Below, piece by piece: positions 23,205 through 35,306 of a stretch of 64,000 nt of DNA (positions are counted from its first letter, which is position 1; each line of letters begins with the position of its first letter). The notes below the pieces were generated by a model. The model was not told where the DNA came from, did no database searches, and saw only the letters and a program-made list of their open reading frames with translations. This DNA is from Dryas octopetala (taxonomy: Eukaryota; Streptophyta; Magnoliopsida; Rosales; Rosaceae). Both the position numbers and the translations under genes were made by a program. The DNA lies in assembly GCA_963921425.1 (NCBI GenBank), contig OY992834.1, forward strand, positions 20,597,923-20,661,922. Reading direction: 5' to 3'.

Positions 23205-23614
23205 CAGGGCCCTTTCAATAAGGGATCCCTCATTTAGTATTAAATGAGGGATCACCCTGTGGGGCCCACAAGGGTCATTTTGTGTTGATCCGAACCGTCT
23301 ATTTTTTACAACTCCATTGATAGATCATGCTTGCAAAAAACCAGCTGAATCGGAAATCGTTTACTAGTTTTATTAAACGGTCAAAGTTTAAAACAAATGA
23401 ACGAACAACAAGTTCCTCTATGAACACCTAAACTTTGACTGCTTAATCAAACGAGTAAACGATTTTTGATTTGGCTGATTTTTTGCATACATTATCTATT
23501 AATGGAGATGTAAAAAATGGACAGTTCGAATCAACACAAAATGACTCGTGTGGGCCCCACAGGGTGATCCCTCATTTAACACTAAATGAGGGATCCCTTA
23601 TTAAAAGGGCCCTG
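23205..23614. mobile_element. Palindromic MITE with 9-bp duplication
   Basis: The ends are cagggcccttt and its complement. Inverted repeats extend over almost the whole 410 bp and include a nested small palindrome, ggatccctcattta. The flanks are atatattat at 23196-23204 and 23615-23623, a perfect 9-bp match (Mutator-like length), although the CAGGG termini are hAT-like and the flanks are low-complexity. It is nested in the 6-kb hAT element, so it is younger. Confidence 0.82.
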
Positions 23615-23917
23615 ATATATTATATACATAAACAATGTTAGGTATATATAACATTATAGAGCAATTAATAAATAATAATAGACTTAGTGTATAGAGTTTA
23701 GTGTTTAGAAATTAGAATTGTATGCTTAATTGGGTTTTAAGTTTTAACTTTTAATTATAGTGTATAAGATATTTAATAGAGTTTAGTGTATTTTTTTGGC
23801 AAAGTTAGTGTATTTAACTTTCAAGTTTTAAGTTTATGATATAAGGTAAAATGTATAGACTATAGAGAATAAAATATATAAGGTTAAGTGTCTAAAACTA
23901 TAAGTTATAACTAAAAG

Positions 23918-26900
23918 TGTAACGACCCGACCCAAATTTTCACTAGAAATTTAAATTTTTATTTAACTATGTTTTTAAGAGATTTTTTTAAGGTGTGGAA
24001 TTGCATTTTAAAGATTATGAGATTTATTTGGAAAATAAAAAGGGTTTTGATTTAAATATTTATTTTTGTTTTAATTTAAGCTTGACCCAAAGTTGACTTT
24101 TAAAATAAATGGGTTTTCGACTTTGACTTTGGGTCCGTTAGATAGGTTTCGATCCCCCGAGTTCATAGACACGTAGCACGCTTCGATCCGAGTTACAGTT
24201 TGAAAGATATGAGCGTTTGAAGCGAGGGGCAATTTCGTAAAATGACGAATTGGGGTTTAAAAGTCAGATTTTCTAGAACCTTCTCTCTCTCTCTAGAACT
24301 TTCTCTCTCTTCTTTATATCTCTCTCTCCCCGCACCCTCTCTCTCCCTGTCTTCACTCCACCCTCGCACCCTCTCCTCTGCGCGCACCAGCCTCAGCCAC
24401 CCCCACTCACCTCGCCGTCGACCACCAGGCGCCGACCTGGCCTCTGGCTCCGGCGAGCTTTCCCCCCAGGCGCCGACCACCTCCTCGGCCTCCTCTCTCC
24501 CCGAGTTCTCTCTCTCTTCTCTCTCCTCTGCGCGCGGCCAACCCAGCCAAACCAGCCACTTTCGGCGGCTGTTCCATCGACCCCGACCACCGGCGACCTC
24601 CCCCGTCGGCCGATCAGCTCGGCCCGACCCTCCTCCAGCCAGCCCAGCTCCCACACGCGCGAGAACGAGGCCAGAGGAAGCCCAGCCCGCCGCCACTGCT
24701 CGCTGGATTTCCGGCCAAATCTCAGCCCATTTCATCCGTATTTTTGGTGAGATTTCTTCCTCTTCCTTCCGGTTTTCATTTTTCCTAATTGATGTTGATT
24801 AATTTCGAGTACATAGGAATTGGAAATTTCTGGGTTTTGAAGCCATTTCGGGTTGTTCTTTAATTTTCGGACTAGAGGGCTGTTTTTGTCGTTTTAAATA
24901 ATAAATTTTATTCCTAGGAACCCCAATTGTGGTTTAAGATTGAAGGATTGAGCGGGTTTGAGGAATTAGGCATTTCTTGGTTGAATTTGGAGTTAGGGCA
25001 GCCACTTTGGACGGCTCCTGCAGTGAGTCCGAACCCCCGCTGTCATTCGTAAATAAAGGAATAATTGTGGGCAATTGTGGAGTGAATTATTGATCTTGGT
25101 TATGACGTTTTTGGTTAGGCTGAGCCGGAGAGCTTCCGGAGTGTTTATGTAGGAGTTTTGGGTCTACGAGTGGAGGTTGGGAATCGTCGAGCTAGAATGG
25201 GAGTCGGGTGGGACGCTTAGGTTTTATACATACATCTACGTTTAAGTGTCTTGAGGCGGAACTAATTGTATTTCGGTAATTGTCTATTTTATAGGCGAGA
25301 CGACTGCAGCCCGAAACGATTCGGCGGAGGAACGGAGCTAGGATTCTCACTGTGAGTGGACCTTTGTTTTCCTTAAATGATTTATGAAATTGGTGTTTTT
25401 ATTTTGGTTAATTAAGTTTGATTTAGAAGTAATATATGTGAGTGAACTTTCGTTTTCCGAATTGTTTTGCACATCTTATAAATTAGTTCTACTATGCATA
25501 ATATCTTGATTTGATTTGGGATTTGATCAATGGCGATGAATTTCAGTTTTCAAATACTTTCACGAGTGAGTTTAAAACATGATTTTACAGGTTGATTTTT
25601 CAGAGCTGTTGAATCTTGGAAAGGAAATTTGGTTCTTTATTTTACACACATGGTTTGTTTAATATTTTTGGTTTTATCGAAAAGTTTGGATTTGACTCAT
25701 GAAGTTTAAATTTAATTTGAATATTACATTTTTGGGCCTATGGATTTAAATTCGTAAAAGGGTTTTCAATGATATTTCTCTCAGTGGGAAAAAGATTTAT
25801 GTTTGGCTATGAACGATGGTTTTCAAACCACTCTTGCAGTACCCTCCAGATTATCAGATACATAGGTCTTTGGGACCCATCACGGCACACATATAGGCTT
25901 TGGGCCGTGTGTCGGGATGCTTTGCCCTTTGGGGGCTGCTCTGCGTGCACGTATGACCAGGATTGCCTGCACGTGCTGATTTATTCACACGTGTGTATGG
26001 CCATGATATTGCCTGCACGTGCTGATTTATTCACACGTGTGTATGACCAGGATTGCCTGCACGTGCTGATTTATTCACACGTGTGTATGGCCAGGATATT
26101 GCCTGCACGTGCTGATTTATTCACACGTGTGTATGGCCAGGATATTGCCTGCACGTGTTGGATTTCACTCCACGCGTGTGTATGGCCAGGATATTGCCTG
26201 CACGTGTTGGATTTCACTCCACGCGTGTGTATGGCCAGGATATTGCCTGCACGTGTTGGATTCACTCCACGCGTGTGTATGGCCAGGATATTGCCTGCCT
26301 GTGCGATGCAGAAATTCCGCACAGGTGTATGGCCAGGATTATTCAGGGTATATAGCATGGTGGAACATGAAATTTGTATTTTCAAGAGTTTAAATGTGGA
26401 TTTTAAGAGAGAACTACGTTTCGAGTTTTATAATGATTTCGATTTTATTATTACTATGACTTTGTTTATTTAGATGAGTGGCTTTTGAGAAATGAGTTTT
26501 GATTTATCTTTGCTTTGACTCTCATTAGTTTTATAACTCTCTTAAAGTTTGGAAATGATTTTAAAATTGGGGGATTTCAAAGAGTGACGTGAGGTCTTTG
26601 AACTACATGTGGTTTTGAAGGATTTTCTGAAAAAGAAATTTACTTTTGTTTTTATTTCCATAAATTTGTCCACTCACTGAGCCTATCTCACCGTTTTCTT
26701 GTTTTGTCTAAAATTGTCCCCCAGGTAGTAGCTTTGGTGGAGGTCGAGCCAATCACGTCGAGGCGGTTACATCTCTATTCCTTCTCGGACCAGTAGGCGC
26801 CTTTTAATTTTTGTAAAAATTCTTTGTAATAGATTAGAGGCTCTGATAACCACTTTAAATTTTAAGTTGGATTCTCTGTGAAATTTGTTGGGTCCGAGAC

Positions 26901-27080
26901 CCTTTTTGGTTGTGGTAGAGGTGGTTGCGGTTTAGAAGTGTTTTTAACAGGTATTGAAGTTTCTGGGTTAGTCCATTTTCAGGGGAGGTTCTGCCGAATT
27001 TTCGGTAGGATTTTCCTTGAATTTGGATTCCCGCAGGACCTCTCCGGGTTTCGGGGTGGAATCCGGGGGCGGTCTTGTCA
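23918..27080 (+). mobile_element. Solo LTR of a retrotransposon, 3.16 kb
   Basis: It begins TGTAACGACCCGACCC and ends GGTCTTGTCA (5'-TG...CA-3'), flanked by a 5-bp duplication aaaag (23913-23917 and 27081-27085). No gag-pol frame or second LTR is present, so it is a solo LTR left by recombination between LTRs. Length over 3 kb suggests a Ty3-type element with long LTRs (for example the Tekay/Del lineage), an inference from length only. A TATA-like ctttatatc lies near 24312 downstream of a CT-rich tract. The element holds the 44-49-bp tandem repeat at 25941-26340. Confidence 0.82.
25941..26340 (+). repeat. 44-49-bp tandem repeat, about 8 copies, G-box rich
   Basis: The core gcctgcacgtg recurs at 25965, 26011, 26055, 26101, 26147, 26196 and 26245, with a degenerate copy at 26293. 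Each unit contains CACGTG (G-box); the first four also carry acacgtgtgtatg, and the later ones the variant cacgcgtgtgtatg. Two unit types (44-46 bp, then 48-49 bp) show stepwise local amplification. Open frames across it are repeat artefacts. Confidence 0.93.
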
Positions 27081-27291
27081 AAAAGTCTAAAACTATATAC
27101 TAATTAGTAATTTTATTATATAGGGTATAAGTATAACTAAAATTATATATTAAAACATTATTATATAAGTAGTTTATACTTTATACTATATACTATATAA
27201 ATATATAAAGTTAGTAAAGTTATAAACTATATATTTATATAAACTATATGGTATTATAAACTACATACTATATAAACTATAAACTATATAT

Positions 27292-27405
27292 ACTAACCAT
27301 ATTAAATTATTAATGTAATAATATTACATATAAATATATATAACCATATACTAACCATATTAAATTATTAATGTAATAATATTACATATAAATATATATA
27401 TAACT
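27292..27405. repeat. 58-bp tandem duplication
   Basis: actaaccatattaaattatt and the following bases occur twice in tandem with a 58-base offset inside the hAT right arm. Confidence 0.85.
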
Positions 27406-27677
27406 AAATTTCGGTAATTGTTTCGGATTTTTCGGTATATATTTCGATTTTTTCGGTAATAATCGATTCAGTTGCTTTCGGTCATAATTTTCGGTAATCG
27501 GTCGGTTTACCAACTTTTTTCGGTTTTTACCAAAACCAAACCAACTTTTTCGGTAATTTTTTGGTTTCGGATTTTCGATTTTCGGCTTGTTAAAATCGAT
27601 TTACCAAACTAAAAAATTTCGGTCGGTAGTCGATCGGTTCGGTAAATACCAAACCAATGGGCAGCCCTACTCCTCCC

Positions 27678-29353
27678 TCACTATCTCCAGCTCTCTTAAG
27701 TCTAACACCATTTTCTTCTTTTCTTCTTCCTTGCTTGGCTTGTTCTTTTTTTCATTTTTTTTCTTCTTCCTACCATGTGACTTAGTCTCTAATGAAGTTC
27801 ATCCCTATCCACAAGCCGCAAGGACCGGATGGCCCAAGTCAATACAAACTATATTGACTGGCTTCATTAGGTTGCACTTTATGTTATAATTTTATTCTCA
27901 AATTTGCATCAGGAAAAAGGAAAAAAAAAAAAAAACAAAGCAAGGAAGAAGAAAAGGGCAATAGATATGAGAATATTGGGTTTTTTTTTTTTCCTATCTA
28001 ATAGGTGGATATTGTGTGTTTAACTTGTTTATGGTATTTGGTTTTAATATGATGATGTTCATAATTGCTCAAATAATATTTTTTTGAATTGGAGCATGTA
28101 TCATGAATTAAGAATAATAAATGTAGAAAATTAGGATTAAATACTAAATCTTAATAATTTTTTGGTATAGCATGAAGACCATATAATATTTCAATTGAAC
28201 TACTAAATTTAAATATAGTTTTTTAGATTGGATCACAAACGTATTGGCCCTTTGATTTGAGCCTTTTCCATTTGACATTTTTGTCCTTTGCCCTACATAT
28301 GAATATATGATGGATGTTAGTTAAAATTTATAAGGTTTTGACAAAATTGCCCTTGAGGCTTTTATATTATCTTGAAAATTTGTTAATGTAGTCTCAATTT
28401 CACATTTAGTTGTGACTGTACGACACTCACAACTTCAAATTTAGTTGTGACTGAACGACAGTCACATCTAAGTTGTGAGACAGTCACAATTAAGTTGTGA
28501 CTTAATTGAATTTGTTTTAGAGAAATTATATTTTAATATAGTATAAATAGAGGTCAAAACAATATTTTTACTCAAAATAATACATAATATAGTGGTGTGA
28601 GTTGTCTCTTTCAATTTACCAAGACAGTCACAGTTAAGTTGTGACTGAATTGATTTTTTTTTAAATACAATATAGTATAAATTAATGTAATATTTGTGAT
28701 GTAATATTATTTTTATTTTTTTTATTGTAGTGGCATGTGATGTAATATTTGTAAATTATAATATCTTTTATTTTATTTATTTGTTTGACTTTTCAATTAG
28801 TACCTAATCTAAAATGTTATTTAATTTTGATACATAAACTAACAAATTATTAAAATTTAGTAGTTAAAATCAATGGACCTTAATAAATGCCATAAATTAT
28901 GAATTTTCAATTTATTTCTATTTTTTTTATCTTGAAAGGCAATTGTGAATTGCTGACTTGAAAATAAATGGGTTTTTTATCCAATATCAAAAGCAATGGG
29001 CCGCACCTACTTTGTATTACCATCCAACGGCCGTGGTTCTTAGACTTGAGATATGCGCCAGGTAGAGCTTAATTTGCTTGTTCAAACCATAACCGTTGGA
29101 TATATTCCTTTTGACCAGATGATTTCCATGAGTGGGATAGCTAGCCATAGTAGTGCAGCGGTATGCATGTTGTGGCATTTCAATCCTTAAAGCCCTTTCA
29201 GACAAAAAAAAAGTGCTACAACATACAATCCAACCTTTAGCAATTGAGCCTCTGCCCAAACTGCAACTATTACTATAATTAAAGTCACACCATATATATA
29301 AATATATGCATAACTCTAAAATATACTTTGGCTAAACAAATATATATATATAG
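27678..29353. other. Intergenic DNA without a supported gene
   Basis: AT-rich with homopolymer runs. 28380-28640 contains several short copies of agttgtgact and cagtcaca in both orientations, probably a decayed element. Nothing coding is supported. Confidence 0.5.
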
Positions 29354-29899
29354 AGGAAATTACAGATTTAGTCTACTTATTTTATACTTAGTTCAATTTT
29401 GGTCCACAATCTTTTTTAAGTTCTGTTTTGGTCCACTAATTGTTCCACTTGTTCAATAAAGGTCCAGATTTGTTTTCTCAAATTTAGCCTGCCTTTTACC
29501 CTATCAAATCTCACCCAAATTCAGTAAACATATACTTGTTTAAAAGCTATGCATCTCTTCTTTACAACCATGTAAAGATCATTCAAATTAGAGTTCTAAA
29601 AATCAAGATAATTGACCCCAAAGTAGGGTACCCGAAACTGCCAATTTTTCAAATTTTACCCAATATCAATTATCTTAGATTCTAATACTCCAAATTGGTT
29701 TCTATGACTAAGAAATGATGAAATATAACTTATACTTCAATTATAATTGAAGAAAACACAACCCAAAGGATTTAAAGTCACAAATCTGGACCTTTATTAA
29801 ACAAGTGAAACAATTAGTGGACCAAAACAGAACTTAAAAAAAATCGTGGACCAAAATTGAACTAAGTGTAAAATAAGTGGACCAAATCTGTAATTTCCT
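29354..29899. mobile_element. TIR element, 546 bp
   Basis: Inverted ends aggaaattacagattt(a/g)gtc pair over roughly 150 bases (both arms contain ttaagttctgttttggtcca and its complement). The site is a (TA)n tract, so the duplication is ambiguous. The length and TIR style fit a Mutator-like MITE. A damaged relative lies at about 1840-2421. Its middle part resembles 39230-39410. Confidence 0.75.
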
Positions 29900-30248
29900 T
29901 ATATATATATATATAGCATACACATTAATTTCTTGTTTCCATGTCTAAATTACTAAACCTCCCCTATGAGCCGGCTGGTATATATATACTCTGTACTCTA
30001 AGACAAAGCCTTAGTTGTCCAAAGTGTTCCAACTACACAACCCTAGTGAACATATATTAAATAATGAAAATCACAAGAGTGTAGCCTCTCTTCGAAGGGC
30101 AAAACTAAGACCCCATATGCATTACAAACATCGAAAATTACATCTCCTATGAATCACATTTTCTATAAATTTCCAAATCCATAACTCATTTTGATACAAC
30201 AAGTTATAGAAGAGATCACAAAGAGAGAAGTGATACATAATCATATAG

Positions 30249-31563
<1,315 letters not shown>

Positions 31564-34033
31564 TGATCGAAGAGTTGATTTATGGTATGAATTCATATGA
31601 CTTACAAAAAATCTAATTAAGGGTTCTCAAATCAATACTTTAGTATAGAAAAAAGAACTCATCAAAATCTAAAAGTTAATTAAAAATGTATTTGTATGTC
31701 ATACAAGTTTGTACCATAAAATTTTCAGTGATAAAAATGCTTATAGCATTAGGTAGTACATCAATCGTGTACTTGGTCTCTTCTCTTCCAGTACATTTTG
31801 GTCTTATGAAGGTCCTTAGGTCCTGCTTCTGTCACTCCCTGCATATGGGAAAAAGAATAAGGAACAATAAGAATTTGTCCTTGATCTTCATTTGCTCTTT
31901 TAATGTAGTTTTTTGTTTTTTGGTTTGAGCTCTTCTATTGTACTTGATAAAATAGAAATAAGATCGAAAATATGAGTCTTCTTAGGGGTACGTCCTTTTC
32001 ATGACTTTGCGTTCTAGCTCATTAATAAATGTTATTAATTTGTGACAAATTAATGATATTGTAATTTTTGGTCACTCTATATGAATGTTTATACTAAGCA
32101 ATCACTCTCATCAATGTTGGGTGACATATATCTCAAGTTAATTCAAATAATCCCTCTCCCAGTAAATGAAAATGAATAAATAAACATAACAACTATCATA
32201 TTTACAATAATGCATGTTACCACTTTACCATTGCCTCCTTCAACTCAATTGGGACAAGGTAATAAAATTAATTCATTTAAAAGATACAAAATTACTATTG
32301 TGCCACAATTTCTCAACTCACTTTCGACTACTTCTTTGTTTTTTCTTTTGTTTTTTTTTTTGTTGGCCAGGGACTACTTCTTGTGTTCAGTAGATGATAT
32401 ATGGTTAAAATAGCGTGACTATAAAGGCTTTGTGGATATATAAAAATGTGCATGCTTTTGTTAGACATGAGTCTTGAGTACTTTGTGAGCGTATTAATGT
32501 TTTTGGTGTGATGAGACTAGCTGCTTCATCTCCTCCACCTTCTCCAGTTTCTCTCAACTTTACCTCCTCCCAATGATTTGTTGCATTAGCGGCTTGGTCA
32601 TCCTTTTAGTGCTCGTCTAAAATTTTTATCTAAACAATTTCCTGCAATTTCTTTAATTTGATTCCAATAAATTTTGTAATACTTGTCCTTTTGCTCGACA
32701 AACCAGATTAACATTTAAGTTCTATTTCTAGTACTCATCCTCTTGAACTCTATTGTGACATATGGGTTCCCATAGGTTGCCACCCATTCGAGAGTTCGCT
32801 GTTTTTTAACGATTATTGATAACGTACTTCACACGTTGCACATGGGTGTTATGGCTAAAAATGCTTCCCACCACGTGTCAAGCCGGGATTCGTTAAGCTC
32901 ATAGCATACGCAAATCTGGATGCAAGTGTACTGAAAATAAAGGGTGTGCCACCAAGTAGTGTTGCAACCAAAAGCGTTTTTACTAATTTGAAAGCGCTTT
33001 TGTCAATTCTAAAAGCAGTGCCAAACGGTTCCTAAATGAGATATAAAAATAAAAGAAAGATAATGAAAATTGACTTCTAACTAAACGATCGCGCTGGATT
33101 CTTTTCACTACCTGGGCATTCCAGGACTTTAAAGTGTTATTAATACTTGATGAGTGTTTGTTGACGCTTTGATGCTTGCTTAAGAAGTGTCCATAGTGTG
33201 TGCAATAAAGTGTATGATTAATCAAACTTGAATGAATAAGAAATTAAGAGAAAACTGAAGAAACTCTGGATCTAGCCGATCAAGGAATTGTGAACTTCTT
33301 CAAAAATGTAGCCAAGTTTGAGCGAGTAATCCACACATAAACTAAAAATGGAAACAAAAAGATGCAATAAATGTAAATGATTCAATTCAAATCTCCGCTT
33401 TAATTGATGTTCAAATATCAGGAGAGATATACATTCAATGAAGGAAATTAAAGCCAAACTAAGAAATAAATGCTAATAAAAGCAAACTCGGACCAATTAA
33501 ATACACAAAATTGGATCAGAGAGACCACCATTCTTAATATATAACTAAAAATTAAATGAAGAATAAACTCTGAAAAGTTCGAGAAGCAGACAAAATGAAG
33601 TAATGAGTCAGGCCATTGTCAGGAATATGCGAATTGCAGAGAGTTTTTGTGTGTGTGTGTTGTGAGAGAGCCCTTTCTTTGGCCGTATCTTTTCTATTTA
33701 TACTTGAATGGGCTCTGAAAACCCTAAACAAAGTGCACTTGGATCACCCCACGTGTAGGGTACTGAGCAAGCTTGGGCCTTTGTACTTATCCTTCCATGA
33801 CAGCTGTCATCCAGTACTTGTCAGCTTTCGAAGACACGTGTCTTCATATGCTTAGTCCTTTATTAATCTTCTCGGCTTGATGTAGCTAAGAAGAAGTTTT
33901 GTTCGCCAGGATTATTCAAGCTTACTAAAGACTTGGGCCTTGGGGATTTGGGCCTTGAATCTGGGCTTCAGACTTTGGCCTACTAACTCTTTTGGGCTCA
34001 AATGACCTCTTCATTTGAAATTCATAGTACAAA
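31564..34033. other. Intergenic DNA, no gene seen
   Basis: Short open frames only. 32940-33010 ends with a motif often found at small MITE termini (accaaaagcg, gtgccaaacgg) but no partner terminus was located. 33640-33980 has a short GT run, a TATA-like tatttata and pyrimidine-rich leader sequence that may derive from an LTR; boundaries not found. Confidence 0.4.
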
Positions 34034-34160
34034 CAATGAGTTTATTTGATAGTTTTAAATCTGAAACTGCAGGCTTACTCAAATCTTTTTTTGCTTTTGT
34101 TGAAACCCAATTCGATCCAAATATTAAAAAGATTCGTGTTGATAACGGTGGGGAGTCTTT
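34034..34160 (+). pseudogene. Copia retrotransposon integrase fragment
   Basis: About 40 codons read 'KSETAGLLKSFFAFVETQF' followed by 'KKIRVDNGGES'. The D-N-G-G-E block is the second catalytic-Asp region of Copia integrase. Nothing else of the polyprotein is present, and the fragment is cut off where it joins a CNL-promoter-like sequence. Confidence 0.75.
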
Positions 34161-34166
34161 TAAGCA

Positions 34167-34445
34167 TGGACTTTGATTATATAGCAATTGCCTTGGTAAT
34201 GCGAACCTGGTAAACGAACAAATAGGTGGTCTTTCCAGAAATGGTAAACAAAAGTTGCAGTAAGTTCCACACTGTTAAGCATGAACTTTGATTATATAGC
34301 TTGATCATGTGCATTGACTTGGGCTATTAGCTAGTTTTAGATGACTAGAAGGTATTTTATATGGTGGTTGTGCTTGTGCTAGGAAGCTTATTGGTCTAAT
34401 TTTCAATTACTTTATGTCTTTTCTTGTTTAATGAACACTTAAGGG
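34167..34445 (-). other. Orphan copy of the CNL promoter
   Basis: Two pieces match the CNL upstream region. 34175-34205 (tatagcaattgccttggtaa) matches about 19375-19400. 34259-34445 (gattatatagct, 'gacttgggct', 'aggaagcttattgg') matches about 19130-19250. The CNL TATA box is retained at 34287-34297. No coding sequence follows on the minus side; the Copia fragment is there instead. It looks like what remains of a lost or never complete CNL copy. Confidence 0.75.
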
Positions 34446-35306
34446 TATTTTAGATATAACATTATTTTGTACCCCATTTTAGAGTATGCCCAGTATGTAA
34501 ATAAATGTGTGTGGGGGTTTTTTTTTTCCACGTGAGATAATAGCTTAGACATGAATTTGTGGATATTTACAAAAGATGTCATTGCTCCAATTTGAGCATG
34601 CAATATTTAAATATCCATAATTTGAGGCATTTATTACTCCTAATTTTGAATATTTTAATTGATGAAATTTCATGATTCATGCATCCAATTCAAAACAAAA
34701 CATTGTTATCAATTATGAACATCAACATATAAACACTCAAATACAAAAAAATTAAACACCCAATATACATATAATATAGATAAAAAAAAAAAAAGGAACG
34801 CAGTAAGCCTCCACTTTGGGTAAAAAAAATGAGAGAAATATCTAATAAAAATATAACAAATCCAACACAATACAAGCACTAAAATATATAAATACAAACA
34901 CCAATACCTTGGACTCAGGTATATAAAACAAAAGAAGAAAAATAAGAAGATACCTATCGCTCAGGTCAAGAAAAATGTATAATTACCAACTTCCTTTTGA
35001 GGTATATACACCAATGGTTTCATCACCTCTTACTTAGGTAGAAAAATGTGGAAGAAAAACAAGAACCACAATCATGGAGGGCTTGGTGTTAAAAAAAAAA
35101 AAATCGAAGAAAAAGATGAGATGAAGAAGAAGAAGAAGATCGAAGATTGATGATGAAGAAGGATAAAAGATGAAGAAAAATCAAATAAGAAGAAAATAAA
35201 AAAAGAAAAAGAAGATCAAAGAAACCACAAATACAACCTAAGCAAAATAACACGTTACTTACTTGTAAGTAAGGATAAAAGGAAACTTGAAAAACACTGC
35301 AAAAAA
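34446..35306. other. A-rich intergenic DNA
   Basis: A/T homopolymers and purine-rich (gaagaa)n sequence near 35110-35220. No gene seen. Confidence 0.5.

Larger units (their letters stand above)
21614..27669. mobile_element. hAT-like non-autonomous element, 6.06 kb with nested insertions
   Basis: The ends read tagggctgcccat and its complement, flanked by a perfect 8-bp duplication ctcctccc (21606-21613 and 27670-27677). Subterminal regions are dense in tttcggta-type motifs on both sides. An 8-bp duplication with TAGGG ends is the hAT pattern. Without the nested MITE (23205) and solo LTR (23918) the element is about 2.5 kb. No transposase is visible. It carries a fragment of a host gene (21848-22215) beside an LTR-derived promoter piece. 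Confidence 0.85.

Noticed and set aside
24193..24802. Frames of about 180 codons on both strands
   Set aside because: CT- and GC-rich leader of the solo LTR; low-complexity translation on both strands.
25941..26340. CRISPR-like array
   Set aside because: Units are contiguous without unique spacers and lie in a plant LTR.
25769..26473. Plus-strand frame of 234 codons with repeated Cys/His motifs
   Set aside because: The 'motif' is the translation of a 44-49-bp tandem DNA repeat in an LTR; several frames are open equally.
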